A DNA stretch of 64,000 nucleotides. Origin: Pararhizobium sp. A13 (GTDB lineage: Bacteria; Pseudomonadota; Alphaproteobacteria; Rhizobiales; Rhizobiaceae). The first letter of the stretch is position 1; each line of letters starts with the position of its first letter. A program made the position numbers and the translations under genes. Of the stretch, positions 1-8,000 are shown piece after piece. Below the pieces are notes generated by a model that was given only the letters and a program-made list of their open reading frames with translations, had not been told where the DNA came from and did no database searches. The stretch spans positions 1,313,001 through 1,377,000 of the forward strand of contig NZ_CP149510.1 of assembly GCF_040126305.1 (NCBI RefSeq), written 5' to 3'.

Positions 1-1
1 A

Positions 2-241
2 GACCCCGCTTTCGCAAAGCGCTTCGCCAAGGCGGGACGGCCGGGTTTCTACTGCCGCGTGCTCAAGGATGGAGTGGTTCAGGCCGGCGATGCCGTCACC
101 TATCACGCCTATTCGGGGCCGCCGGTCCTGATGCCGGAAATGCTTGAAACTTTCGCCAGGAATCTCTCCGACAAGGATCGCGACCGCTATCTCGCAGCGC
201 CGATCCACTACAAGCTTCGTGCCAAGCTCACCAGCGCCTGA
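2..241 (+). CDS. MOSC domain protein, C-terminal part (5' end outside window)
   Basis: The reading frame is open from base 2 to the stop at 239-241, giving about 79 residues of a protein that starts before the window. The segment RPGFYCRVLKDGVVQAGDAV resembles the end of a MOSC domain of the YiiM type, where molybdenum-cofactor sulfurase-like domains end with a GFY.RVL..G.V..GD pattern. The remaining 40 or so residues, helical in appearance, match the small C-terminal extension that follows this domain in YiiM-like proteins. MOSC proteins of this type take part in molybdenum-cofactor-dependent N-hydroxyl reduction or sulfur transfer, but substrate cannot be judged from a fragment. It converges with ybaB. 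Confidence 0.7.
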   Translation, partial: DPAFAKRFAKAGRPGFYCRVLKDGVVQAGDAVTYHAYSGPPVLMPEMLETFARNLSDKDRDRYLAAPIHYKLRAKLTSA

Positions 242-302
242 GCGTCTGCCGTCCTGCCATCGGCTTTTGCCTGGCCGTCACTCGTCTGTGTCGCTTCGCG
301 GC

Positions 303-626
303 CTAAAAAGGCAGTTTCATGCCGGGCGGGATCGGCAGGCCGGCGGTAAGCGCGCGGGTCTTTTCGGCGGTGATCGCTTCGGCCTTGTCCTTGCCGTCCT
401 TGTGGGCGGCGACGATCAGGTCTTCGAGAATCTCGACATCGTCTTCCTTGAACAGCGACGGGTCGATCTTGATGCCTTTCAGGTTACCCTTGCCGTCCAT
501 GCGAACGGTGACCAGACCGCCGCCGGAAGAGCCGTCGACTTCAAGCGCAGAAATCTCTTCCTGCATCTTCTCCATCTTGGCCTGCATTTCCTTGACCTTG
601 CCCATCATGCCCATGATGTCGCGCAT
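303..626 (-). CDS. YbaB/EbfC nucleoid-associated protein
   Basis: A 107-residue protein of the YbaB/EbfC family, small dimeric DNA-binding proteins that coat the nucleoid. The N-terminal half is a methionine- and lysine-rich amphipathic helix ([15 protein letters not shown]), followed by the family's glycine-rich strand region ([15 protein letters not shown]) and a C-terminal helix ending in [12 protein letters not shown]. There are ATGs at 632 and 626. The AGAGG sequence lies only two to three bases before the first and about eight before the second, so 626 is preferred. The gene lies 39 bases downstream of dnaX on the same strand, a near-universal pairing in bacteria. recR, which often follows, is not here: a convergent MOSC gene takes its place. 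Confidence 0.93.
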   Translation of the reverse strand: MRDIMGMMGKVKEMQAKMEKMQEEISALEVDGSSGGGLVTVRMDGKGNLKGIKIDPSLFKEDDVEILEDLIVAAHKDGKDKAEAITAEKTRALTAGLPIPPGMKLPF

Positions 627-665
627 CGCCATGTCCTCTTCTTGTCGCGTGGTAATCTTGTAGAC

Positions 666-2543
666 TTAGTGCTCGATATCGTCGCCGGGAAGGATATCGC
701 CTTCTGAGGATTCGGCGGCGGCCACGGCCTGCGGCTCTTCCTCCGGTTCCGGCCCCTTTATCCGCACGTCGGCGATCTTTGCGCCGGGAAACCGTGCGAT
801 GATGGCCGCGACGTCCGGGTCCTGCCGGGCGTCGTTGAATTGGCGCTCCTTGGTGGCCGCTTCGGCCTCCACAAGTGTCGGTTGGCCGGGCTCGCGGCTG
901 AGGATCACCATCCAGCGGATGCCCGTCCAATCCTCCAGTTTTTTCTGAAGCTCGGCAACCAGCGTCTTCGGCGCATCGTCCGGCAGGTTGATCTCCAGCC
1001 GCCCCGGCTCCAGATTGACGAGACGGACGAAATTGCGGACCAGCGTCTTCAGCCTGATATCGCGGTTGGCGGCGCAGAGTTCGGCAATGTCGCTCGCCGA
1101 TTTGACGGCGGCCTTCGGTTCAGCTTTCGCCTCAGGGGCTTCGGTTGGCTTTTCTTCCGTCTTGCCAACCGGCATGTCCGGCTGCGGTGCTGCGTTCGGC
1201 ACGGCGCGCAGCATGGTCGCGCCATTTCCGGTCGTGCGCTGCGCCGGCGGCATATCGCTGCCGCGGGCCTGCATCGAGGTGCTCGCAACGGGGGCTGGCG
1301 CGCCACCGCCATTGCCGCCGTTCGGCGCGGAAGGCTGCCGCTGCGCGTCGCCGCCGGAAAGTTCGAGCAGTCGACGCGCCGCATCTTCCGGCGAGGGCAA
1401 GTGGGCAGCGTGAGCGAGACGGATCAACACCATTTCGGCGGCACCGGCCGGACGCGACGAGCTTTCCGTTTCCGGAATGCCCTTCAGGAGCATCTGCCAG
1501 ATGCGCGACAGCGTCGTCACGGCGATGCCGGACGAGAATTCGGCGCCGCGGGTGCGCTCGATCTCGCTTAGCGACTGGTCGTTGGCGGCATCCGGCACAT
1601 ATTTCAGGCGGGTGACGAGATGGGTGAAGTCGGCAAGGTCGGTCAGCACCACGGATGGGCTGGCGCCGGCCTCGTATTGTCCGTTGAACTCCTCGAGCGC
1701 GGCTGCGACATCGCCTTTGACGATATGCTGGAACAGGTCGACGATGCGGGCGCGGTCGGCAAGGCCGAGCATCGAGCGCACGGCCTCGACCTCGACCACG
1801 CCGCCGCCATGGGCGATCGCCTGGTCGAGCAGCGACAGGCCGTCACGTGCGGAGCCTTCCGCCGCGCGGGCGATCATCGCCAGCGCATCCGGATCGGCCG
1901 AAATGCCTTCCTTACCGAGAATGGTGGTGAACAGGCCGACGAGATCCGACGCGCCGATGCGGCGCAGGTCGAAGCGCTGGCAGCGCGACAGCACGGTGAT
2001 CGGAACCTTGCGGATCTCGGTCGTCGCGAAAATGAACTTCACGTGCTCCGGCGGCTCTTCGAGCGTCTTCAACAGGCCGTTGAAGGCCTGGGTCGAGAGC
2101 ATGTGCACTTCGTCGATGATGTAGACCTTGTAGCGCGCCGAAACCGGGCGATAGCGCACCTGCTCGATGATCTCGCGGATATCGTCGATGCCGGTATGGG
2201 AGGCGGCGTCCATCTCGATCACGTCGACATGGCGGCCTTCCATGATCGCCTGGCAATGTTCGCCGGGGGTGCGCAGGTCGATGGTGGGCTTGTCGATTTC
2301 CGGCGTCTTGTAGTTCAACGCGCGGGCCAGGATACGGGCCGTGGTCGTCTTGCCGACGCCGCGTACGCCGGTCAGCATATAGGCCTGGGCGATGCGGCCG
2401 GTCTCGAACGCGTTGGTGAGGGTGCGCACCATCGGTTCCTGGCCGACCATCAGGTCGGAGAAATCCTTCGGCCGGTATTTGCGCGCAAGAACCCGGTAGG
2501 CGGCGGGTTTTTCAGATGTCGGGATCAACGTAACTTCGCTCAT
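666..2543 (-). CDS. dnaX: DNA polymerase III subunits gamma and tau
   Basis: The clamp-loader ATPase of the replicative polymerase, 625 residues from the ATG at 2543 (MSEVTLIPTSEK). The AAA+ module begins with the conserved AYRVLARKYRPKDF box and carries Walker A (GVRGVGKTTTAR), Walker B (IIDEVHM) and the sensor segment FIFATTEI. A Pro/Ala/Lys-rich linker and the tau C-terminal domain follow. The zinc-module cysteines of the E. coli protein are mostly missing: only one Cys remains in GEHCQAIMEG. The frame stays open upstream to an ATG at 2762, but that extension would translate the SRP RNA gene, so the shorter start is used. I saw no slippery A-run for programmed frameshifting. It is followed by ybaB. 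Confidence 0.96.
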   Translation of the reverse strand: MSEVTLIPTSEKPAAYRVLARKYRPKDFSDLMVGQEPMVRTLTNAFETGRIAQAYMLTGVRGVGKTTTARILARALNYKTPEIDKPTIDLRTPGEHCQAIMEGRHVDVIEMDAASHTGIDDIREIIEQVRYRPVSARYKVYIIDEVHMLSTQAFNGLLKTLEEPPEHVKFIFATTEIRKVPITVLSRCQRFDLRRIGASDLVGLFTTILGKEGISADPDALAMIARAAEGSARDGLSLLDQAIAHGGGVVEVEAVRSMLGLADRARIVDLFQHIVKGDVAAALEEFNGQYEAGASPSVVLTDLADFTHLVTRLKYVPDAANDQSLSEIERTRGAEFSSGIAVTTLSRIWQMLLKGIPETESSSRPAGAAEMVLIRLAHAAHLPSPEDAARRLLELSGGDAQRQPSAPNGGNGGGAPAPVASTSMQARGSDMPPAQRTTGNGATMLRAVPNAAPQPDMPVGKTEEKPTEAPEAKAEPKAAVKSASDIAELCAANRDIRLKTLVRNFVRLVNLEPGRLEINLPDDAPKTLVAELQKKLEDWTGIRWMVILSREPGQPTLVEAEAATKERQFNDARQDPDVAAIIARFPGAKIADVRIKGPEPEEEPQAVAAAESSEGDILPGDDIEH

Positions 2544-2592
2544 CGCCCCTGCCGCTTGGCTACAAGTCTGTCCAGACAGGACGGAAGAAAAA

Positions 2593-2697
2593 GGGTGGGA
2601 GGCTGGCACGATGACCCGTGCCGTGGCTCGTTGGGGCTGCTTCCTTCCGGACCTGACCCGGTTGGCGAGTGGCTCGTCCACCACCAACCTCCCGGCT
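2593..2697 (-). ncRNA. ffs: Signal recognition particle RNA (4.5S, bacterial small type)
   Basis: The minus strand carries the SRP RNA apical core GGTCAGGTCCGGAAGGAAGC, which spans the asymmetric and symmetric loops and the GGAA-type tetraloop that bind Ffh. Its ends pair over a long helix: GGGAGGTTGG near 2693-2684 with CCAGCCTCCC near 2594-2603. The length of about 105 nt fits the small bacterial SRP RNA. It lies about 50 bases upstream of the dnaX start on the same strand. The exact 5' and 3' ends are estimated from the helix. Confidence 0.93.
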
Positions 2698-2795
2698 CTC
2701 ATATCGGCAATATCGAAACCAAAAGCAAGCCACGCCTTCAAAAAACTGCTATCGTTGTGCAAACAAAAGAAAAATCACCGTTCAGGGAGATCCGC

Positions 2796-3200
2796 TTGCC
2801 TGCCTTCGATATCGATGAACGCCTTGAACGCGATGGATTGCTCATCGCCACACTCGGTCTTTGCCAGCTTCGCATCAACAACGACCGCCGCTGGCCCTGG
2901 CTGGTGCTCATTCCGCAGCGCGACGGCGTGACGGAAATCTTCGACCTGACGCCGCTCGACCAGGCGATGTTGACTTTCGAGACGAACATGGTCGCTTCGG
3001 CATTGAAAAAGGCAACGGGGGCGACGAAGATCAATGTTGGCGCGCTTGGCAATATCGTCCGCCAGCTTCACGTCCATGTCATCGCCCGCAGCGAAGGTGA
3101 TGCCAATTGGCCGGGGCCGGTCTGGGGTTTCGGGACAGCCGACGCCTGGGACGATACCGAGCGCAAGGCATTCGCAGCACGGATACTGGAAAATCTTTGA
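2796..3200 (+). CDS. HIT-like family protein
   Basis: A 134-residue protein read from a TTG at 2796, which has the ribosome site AGGGAGA six bases upstream; no ATG is suitably placed. It begins PAFDIDERLERDG and contains the HIT-family strand WPWLVLIPQRDG and the motif QLHVHVIAR followed by WPGPVWG. The canonical histidine triad is H-x-H-x-H-x-x; here the third histidine is isoleucine (HVHVIAR). The first two are kept, including the middle one that acts as nucleophile in family members. HIT proteins hydrolyse nucleotide phosphoramidates or dinucleoside polyphosphates; activity here is uncertain. The stop at 3198-3200 lies two bases before nudC, so the two are probably co-transcribed. Confidence 0.85.
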   Translation: MPAFDIDERLERDGLLIATLGLCQLRINNDRRWPWLVLIPQRDGVTEIFDLTPLDQAMLTFETNMVASALKKATGATKINVGALGNIVRQLHVHVIARSEGDANWPGPVWGFGTADAWDDTERKAFAARILENL

Positions 3201-3202
3201 TC

Positions 3203-4177
3203 ATGACGAAATCGATCTTCGAACTGCACAGCCCGCACCCCGAGCCGAGCACGCTCGTTGCCTTCGCCGAGAATCATCTGGACCGGCAATCCGAACATCG
3301 ACCGGACGATTGCGTCGAAGTCGCCTTCCGCAAGGAGGGCGCGCATGTCTTCGCTTTTTCCGGCGGCAAGCTGGTCGTCAAGCACGACGAGAAGATCATC
3401 GATCCGCTGTTTGCGCCCTATGAGCTCGCGGGCCTCGAGCCCGTGCTCGACGATGCGATCCTGCTCGGCTTCCTGGCCAACGGCGAGCCGCGGCTGGCGG
3501 TTCCGGTCGGGTTGACCGAGGAAACGCTTCCCGAACCCTTCAAGCTTGCCGATGGCCGCACGCTTTATCGCCAGCAGATGCTGCCAGACGAGTTGCTCGG
3601 CCAGTTCGCGCAGGCGTCAAGCCTGATCACATGGAATGCGGCGAACCGGTTCTGCGGAAAATGCGGCTCGGCGATGGAAGGCAAGGCCGGCGGTTACCGC
3701 CGCGTTTGCACCGCCTGCGGCCACATGGTTTTCCCACGCACCGACCCGGTAGTCATCATGCTGACCATCGATGTCGAGCGCGACCTCTGCCTGCTCGGCC
3801 GCAGCCCGCATTTTCCGGAAGGCATGTATTCCTGCCTGGCAGGCTTCGTCGAGCCGGGCGAAACCATTGAGAATGCCGTGCGGCGCGAAACCCACGAGGA
3901 ATCCGGCATCCGCGCCGGCCGCGTCCGCTACCATGCCTCGCAGCCCTGGCCGATGCCACACACGCTGATGATCGGCTGCTACGCCGAGGCCCAGTCCCGC
4001 GACATCCACCGTGACGAGCACGAACTGGAGGATTGCCGCTGGTTCACCCGTGAGGAAACGGCCGCGATGCTGGCACGCAATACCGGCGTGACGCTGGCCG
4101 CCGGCGAACTCGGCCCGCCGCCGAAGGGTGCCATCGCTCACCAGCTGATGCGCGACTGGCTGGATTGGCCGCGATAA
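3203..4177 (+). CDS. nudC: NAD(+) diphosphatase (NADH pyrophosphatase)
   Basis: A 324-residue Nudix hydrolase that splits NAD(H) into NMN(H) and AMP and, in family members studied, removes NAD caps from RNA. Three parts are visible: an N-terminal domain (about 1-145), a four-cysteine zinc ribbon (FCGKCG at about 150 and VCTACG about 20 residues later), and a Nudix domain. The Nudix box runs from about residue 214: G, five residues, E, seven residues, then RETHEESGI. The SQPWPMPHTLM segment after it is the NudC signature (SQPWPFPxS) that distinguishes this family from other Nudix enzymes. It follows the HIT gene by two bases. Confidence 0.95.
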   Translation: MTKSIFELHSPHPEPSTLVAFAENHLDRQSEHRPDDCVEVAFRKEGAHVFAFSGGKLVVKHDEKIIDPLFAPYELAGLEPVLDDAILLGFLANGEPRLAVPVGLTEETLPEPFKLADGRTLYRQQMLPDELLGQFAQASSLITWNAANRFCGKCGSAMEGKAGGYRRVCTACGHMVFPRTDPVVIMLTIDVERDLCLLGRSPHFPEGMYSCLAGFVEPGETIENAVRRETHEESGIRAGRVRYHASQPWPMPHTLMIGCYAEAQSRDIHRDEHELEDCRWFTREETAAMLARNTGVTLAAGELGPPPKGAIAHQLMRDWLDWPR

Positions 4178-4183
4178 ATGAAA

Positions 4184-4220
4184 ATCGGCGCGGGCCAGGA
4201 GGCGGACGCCGATGTGTTTT
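4184..4220. terminator. Hairpin between convergent nudC and porin genes
   Basis: ATCGGCG (4184-4190) and CGCCGAT (4207-4213) form a seven-pair stem, followed on the plus strand by GTGTTTTC. It sits between two converging genes and probably ends nudC transcription. The T-tract is poor, so this is a moderate call. Confidence 0.5.
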
Positions 4221-4241
4221 CTCGCTTAGGCCGCTTCCGCC

Positions 4242-5312
4242 TCAGAAATTGCGCTGAACGCGCAGGATGCCGCCGAAGGCCTCGCCGCTGCCGCGCTCGC
4301 CGCCGAAATCGGTGTAGTTGAGTTCCGGCTGCACCATAAGGCCGGGAACCACCGCGTATTCGACGTTCAACGCCGCCGCCAGGGTTCCATCCTCCTCATA
4401 GGCAAGCTGGCCGTTGAGGGATGCCTTGTCGTTCAGCGTGGCGGAGAAGCCGCCCCAGGCCGCCCAGTCGCCATACCAGGGGCCATAGTAGTTCAGCTGA
4501 CGGCTACCGCCCGGACCTTTGTCGTTGTCCCAATCCGACTGATAGCCGCCCATCAGGAAGACCGAGAACGTATCGTTGAACTTGACGTCGACACGCACCT
4601 TGCCGCCGAAGGCATCGGCGTAGGTGTCATAACCGCCGACGGCGGCGATGCCGCCCCAGTCCTGTTCATATTTCACGCCGCCGATGACATGTGGCGCGTC
4701 ACCGCCGCTGTACGAAGCAGTCGGGACAGGAGCAAAGCCTGTATCGTAGTCGCCGGCGCCTTCCTCCAGCCCGATCAGGGCGGAAAAGCCGTTTCCGGCG
4801 TCATAGACATAGCTCACCTGGTTGGTGCGATCACCGGTATAGTCGATGACATCGTCGTTGATAATGTTACCGGCCGAATCCAGCCAGGTATCGAAGCGCG
4901 AATCGTCATAGCCGGCGCGGAAGCCGGCAAGGTCGATATACGCGCTGTTGATGTAGGTGGAGCCGCTGTCGGCGGACGCCTGGCTGCGCAGTTCGATGAA
5001 CGAACGCAGTGTGCCGTATTCCGTATCGTTACGGGCATCGAGCCTGATGGTTCCGCGCGCAAACCCTGCCCAGCCAAGATCCTCACCGCTATAGGGGTCG
5101 TCGCCGAAGCTCGATTCGGATCGCACATAGCCGCTGATCTTCAGGCAGGTCTCGGTGCCCGGGATAAAGAAATAGCCTGCTCCGAAGGCGTCGCATACCC
5201 GCACATATTCCATGGGCTCGGGTTCCGCAGCGACGATCGCGTCCGCTGCGCGGGCGCCCGTTATGGCCATCAATGCAGCCGCCGAGCCGAGGAGGAGTGT
5301 CTTGACTGTCAT
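4242..5312 (-). CDS. RopA/Omp2b-type outer-membrane porin
   Basis: A 356-residue general porin of the alphaproteobacterial Porin_2 family. It starts with a signal peptide (MTVKTLLLGSAAALMAITG, cleaved after ARA) and continues with the family's AEPEPMEYVRVCDAFGAGYF and FIPGTETCLKISGYVR segments; the two cysteines are conserved in rhizobial RopA proteins. Alternating aromatic and charged strands rich in Gly, Asp and Tyr follow, and the chain ends in phenylalanine (RVQRNF), the signal for outer-membrane assembly. It forms passive diffusion channels. It is a single gene downstream of pheA with about 200 bases between, enough for its own promoter. Confidence 0.92.
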   Translation of the reverse strand: MTVKTLLLGSAAALMAITGARAADAIVAAEPEPMEYVRVCDAFGAGYFFIPGTETCLKISGYVRSESSFGDDPYSGEDLGWAGFARGTIRLDARNDTEYGTLRSFIELRSQASADSGSTYINSAYIDLAGFRAGYDDSRFDTWLDSAGNIINDDVIDYTGDRTNQVSYVYDAGNGFSALIGLEEGAGDYDTGFAPVPTASYSGGDAPHVIGGVKYEQDWGGIAAVGGYDTYADAFGGKVRVDVKFNDTFSVFLMGGYQSDWDNDKGPGGSRQLNYYGPWYGDWAAWGGFSATLNDKASLNGQLAYEEDGTLAAALNVEYAVVPGLMVQPELNYTDFGGERGSGEAFGGILRVQRNF

Positions 5313-5511
5313 GAGCTAACCTTTGTGGCGCACGCCGCAGGGAAGGCCGGCAGGCGCATGAATTGTTGTCGGACATGATGATGGCGCATCGTCGAAGCAA
5401 TACGAGCATTCTGCGTCAAACAAACCACTGAGGGTCCTCCGCAAAATAACCATCTTCCGGCCACAAAGGATAGCCCTCAGTTTTGGCCCTTTAAATCCGG
5501 TCGAAGCGTTC

Positions 5512-6366
5512 CTACAGGACGAGCCGCATGGGGTGGGCGGCGTAGGAGCCGAGGATGCGGACCTTCTCGGAAAAATACCGCAGCTCATCCAGAGCCTGGC
5601 GCACATGCGGATCGTCCGGATGGCCTTCGATATCGGCATAGAATTGCGTGGCGATGAACTTGCCGCCGAGCTGGTAGCTCTCGAGCTTCGTCATGTTGAT
5701 GCCATTGGTGGCAAAGCCACCGAGCGCCTTGTAGAGCGAGGCCGGAATGTTGCGGACGTTGAAGACGAAGGTGGTGACGATGACGTCCTTTTCCGATTGC
5801 CGCTTGATCTCCTTTGCGTCGCGCGAGAGGACGACGAATCGCGTGACGTTGTTTTCCGTGTCCTCTACGTTTTCCGCGATAATCTCGAGCTTGTAGAGAT
5901 CGGCGGCGAGCCGCGGCGCAAGGGCGGCCATCGACCGGTCGCCTTTTTCCGCCACCAGCTTGGCAGCGCCCGCTGTATCGCCGGCCACCACCGGCTTCCA
6001 GCCATTGGCGCGGACGATCATGCGGCACTGGCCGAGCGCATGAATGTGGCTGTGCACGGTTCGGATCTCGTCGCGCGACACGCCCGGCAGCACCATCAGC
6101 TGGAAGCGGATCGGCATGAAATATTCGCCGATGATGTGCAGCCGTGATTCGGGCAGCAGGTGATGGATGTCAGCGACGCGGCCGGCGATGGTGTTTTCGA
6201 TCGGGATCATGGCAAGATCGGCCTCGCCGTTCTCGACGGCCAGGAACGCGTCCTCGAAGGTCTGGCAGGGCAGTGGCTCCATGTCCGGGAACATGTCGCG
6301 GCAGGCCATGTCGGAGTTGGCGCCATAGTCGCCCTGGAAGGAGATGCGGTTGGTCTTGGTGATCAT
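5512..6366 (-). CDS. pheA: Prephenate dehydratase
   Basis: A 284-residue monofunctional prephenate dehydratase, which converts prephenate to phenylpyruvate in phenylalanine synthesis. The catalytic domain (about 1-190) begins RISFQGDYGANSD, has the paired MIPIENTIAGRV segment, and the catalytic Thr-Arg-Phe motif at 175-177 (ENNVTRF). A C-terminal ACT domain (from about 195) provides phenylalanine feedback control and has the expected IPASLYKALGGFATNGINM and ESY segments. No chorismate mutase domain is fused. It starts 12 bases after kdsB ends, on the same strand, so the two are likely one transcript. Confidence 0.96.
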   Translation of the reverse strand: MITKTNRISFQGDYGANSDMACRDMFPDMEPLPCQTFEDAFLAVENGEADLAMIPIENTIAGRVADIHHLLPESRLHIIGEYFMPIRFQLMVLPGVSRDEIRTVHSHIHALGQCRMIVRANGWKPVVAGDTAGAAKLVAEKGDRSMAALAPRLAADLYKLEIIAENVEDTENNVTRFVVLSRDAKEIKRQSEKDVIVTTFVFNVRNIPASLYKALGGFATNGINMTKLESYQLGGKFIATQFYADIEGHPDDPHVRQALDELRYFSEKVRILGSYAAHPMRLVL

Positions 6367-6378
6367 CGCGGGTTCCGA

Positions 6379-7131
6379 TCAGGCTTTTGCGGAAAGAAGG
6401 CGCCGGGCTTTTTCAAGATCGGCCGGCGTATCGACGCCAAGCGGAATGGATTTGACGATTTCGACATCGATGCGCATGCCGGCTTCGAGTGCTCGCAACT
6501 GTTCCAGCGATTCGCGTTTTTCCAACGTCGAGGGCGGCAGTGACACGAACTTTTCCAGCGCAGCGCGCCGATAGGCGTAGAGGCCGATATGATGGTAGAG
6601 GGGGCCTTTGCCGTGCGGCGCGGTGGCGCGGGTGAAATAAAGCGCCTTCAGACGCGTACCTGACAGAGGCGACCCGACGACCTTGACGACGTTCGGATTG
6701 AGCTTTTCTTCCTCATCCTCGATCTCCACCGTCAGCGTGGCAATATCGACCTCCGGGTTTTCCAGCGGCCGCAGGGCGGCGCGGATGGTCTCCGGCTCGA
6801 TCGTCGGCAGATCGCCCTGAACGTTGATGATGGTCTCCGCCTTGCCTTCCGGATCGCTCTTCAGAAGGGCTTCATAAATGCGGTCGGAACCGGACTGGTG
6901 GTCCACCCGGGTCATCACCGCCTCGAAACCGGCAGCGGTTATTGCATCGAATACGTCCTGATGATCGACGGCGACGACGATCCGTCCGGCCTGTGAGTCC
7001 TTTGCCCGCAAGGCGACCTGTACGATCATCGGGAGGCCGCAAATGTCGGCGAGCGGCTTGCCTGGAAGGCGCGTCGAGGCCATGCGGGCAGGAATGAGAA
7101 TGAGGGTTTTGTCCAAATTGTCGCTATTCAT
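6379..7131 (-). CDS. kdsB: 3-deoxy-manno-octulosonate cytidylyltransferase
   Basis: CMP-Kdo synthetase, 250 residues from the ATG at 7131 ([21 protein letters not shown]). It activates Kdo with CTP for the lipid A inner core. The nucleotide-binding motif [15 protein letters not shown] is at residues 12-26, and [11 protein letters not shown], which holds the metal- and sugar-binding Asp, follows near residue 100. The family's YRR segment and [10 protein letters not shown] are also present. The frame is open further upstream to 7272, but the length from 7131 matches the family. It heads a probable kdsB-pheA unit and diverges from the cytochrome c gene. Confidence 0.95.
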   Translation of the reverse strand: MNSDNLDKTLILIPARMASTRLPGKPLADICGLPMIVQVALRAKDSQAGRIVVAVDHQDVFDAITAAGFEAVMTRVDHQSGSDRIYEALLKSDPEGKAETIINVQGDLPTIEPETIRAALRPLENPEVDIATLTVEIEDEEEKLNPNVVKVVGSPLSGTRLKALYFTRATAPHGKGPLYHHIGLYAYRRAALEKFVSLPPSTLEKRESLEQLRALEAGMRIDVEIVKSIPLGVDTPADLEKARRLLSAKA

Positions 7132-7287
7132 GCTTAGGCCTTCAAAACGCGCCGGAAAAGTGTCAAAAGGTCTCAGTCCGGGGCTTATAATGTCTGTTGC
7201 AACGCAAAGCCAAAAGACATAGGTTCCGCGCGATTTCAAGATAGGCCGGCGTTTTGTTTGCGCCGGTTGCAAGGGGAGCGTTTACAG

Positions 7288-7932
7288 ATGAACTCATATG
7301 TGAACATGGGCGTGGGTGCCTTTCTTGGTACGGTCTTTGTTTTGATGTCCGTATCGATCGCATCGGAAGGCATTTTCCATTCGGAAGCTCCCGAGAAGGA
7401 AGGTTTCGCCATCATCGCTGAGGAAGGCGCATCGGAAGCCGGTGCCGGTGGCGCGGCAGAAGCCGAAGTCGATATCAAGCCGCTGCTTGCATCGGCCGAT
7501 CCGGCTGCCGGCGCGACCGTCTTCAAAAAATGCGCGAGCTGTCACACCTCGGAAAAGGGCGGCCCGAACAAGGTCGGCCCGAATCTCTGGGGCGTGGTCG
7601 AGCGTCCGATCGCCTCGCATGAGGGCTTCAGCTATTCGGCCGGCATGAAGACCTTCGCCGAAGCCAACAAGACCTGGACCTACGACCATCTGAGCTTCTT
7701 CGTCGAAGCGCCGAAGAAGCACGTTCCCGGCACGGCGATGGGTTTTGCCGGCGTCAAGAAGCCGGAAGAGCGCGCCAACCTGCTTGCCTGGCTGCGCGAA
7801 CAGGCTGATTCGCCGGTTGCACTGCCCGACGCGTCCGCTGCGGCGACGCCTGCCGCCGAAGGCGAAGCTGTAAAGCCGGCTGCCGAAGGCGAGGCAACGA
7901 AGCCTGCGACGGAAGCCGCGCCGGCTCAATAA
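7288..7932 (+). CDS. cycM: Membrane-anchored cytochrome c (CycM type)
   Basis: A 214-residue class I cytochrome c. Residues 8-26 form an uncleaved N-terminal membrane anchor, a short Glu/Ala-rich linker follows, and the haem domain has CASCH at 82-86 with the axial methionine at 151 in GTAMGF. This layout matches CycM of Bradyrhizobium, which passes electrons from the bc1 complex to cytochrome aa3 oxidase. The ATG at 7288 is preferred over 7258 because AAGGGGAG lies nine bases upstream. After the haem domain there is an unusual tail of about 30 residues rich in Ala, Pro and Glu with the repeated unit AAEGEA-KPA; its role is unknown. Confidence 0.9.
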   Translation: MNSYVNMGVGAFLGTVFVLMSVSIASEGIFHSEAPEKEGFAIIAEEGASEAGAGGAAEAEVDIKPLLASADPAAGATVFKKCASCHTSEKGGPNKVGPNLWGVVERPIASHEGFSYSAGMKTFAEANKTWTYDHLSFFVEAPKKHVPGTAMGFAGVKKPEERANLLAWLREQADSPVALPDASAAATPAAEGEAVKPAAEGEATKPATEAAPAQ

Positions 7933-7956
7933 GCCCGCTTCCATCGCGAGAGCCAT

Positions 7957-7980
7957 AGCCCGGCCATGTGCCGGGCTTTT
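7957..7980 (+). terminator. Rho-independent terminator after cytochrome c gene
   Basis: Perfect eight-pair stem AGCCCGGC (7957-7964) and GCCGGGCT (7970-7977) with loop CATGT and a run of five Ts from 7977. It lies 25 bases after the cycM stop and before the convergent transporter gene. Confidence 0.88.
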
Positions 7981-8000
7981 TCGTGCGGCTTCGGGTTGCC

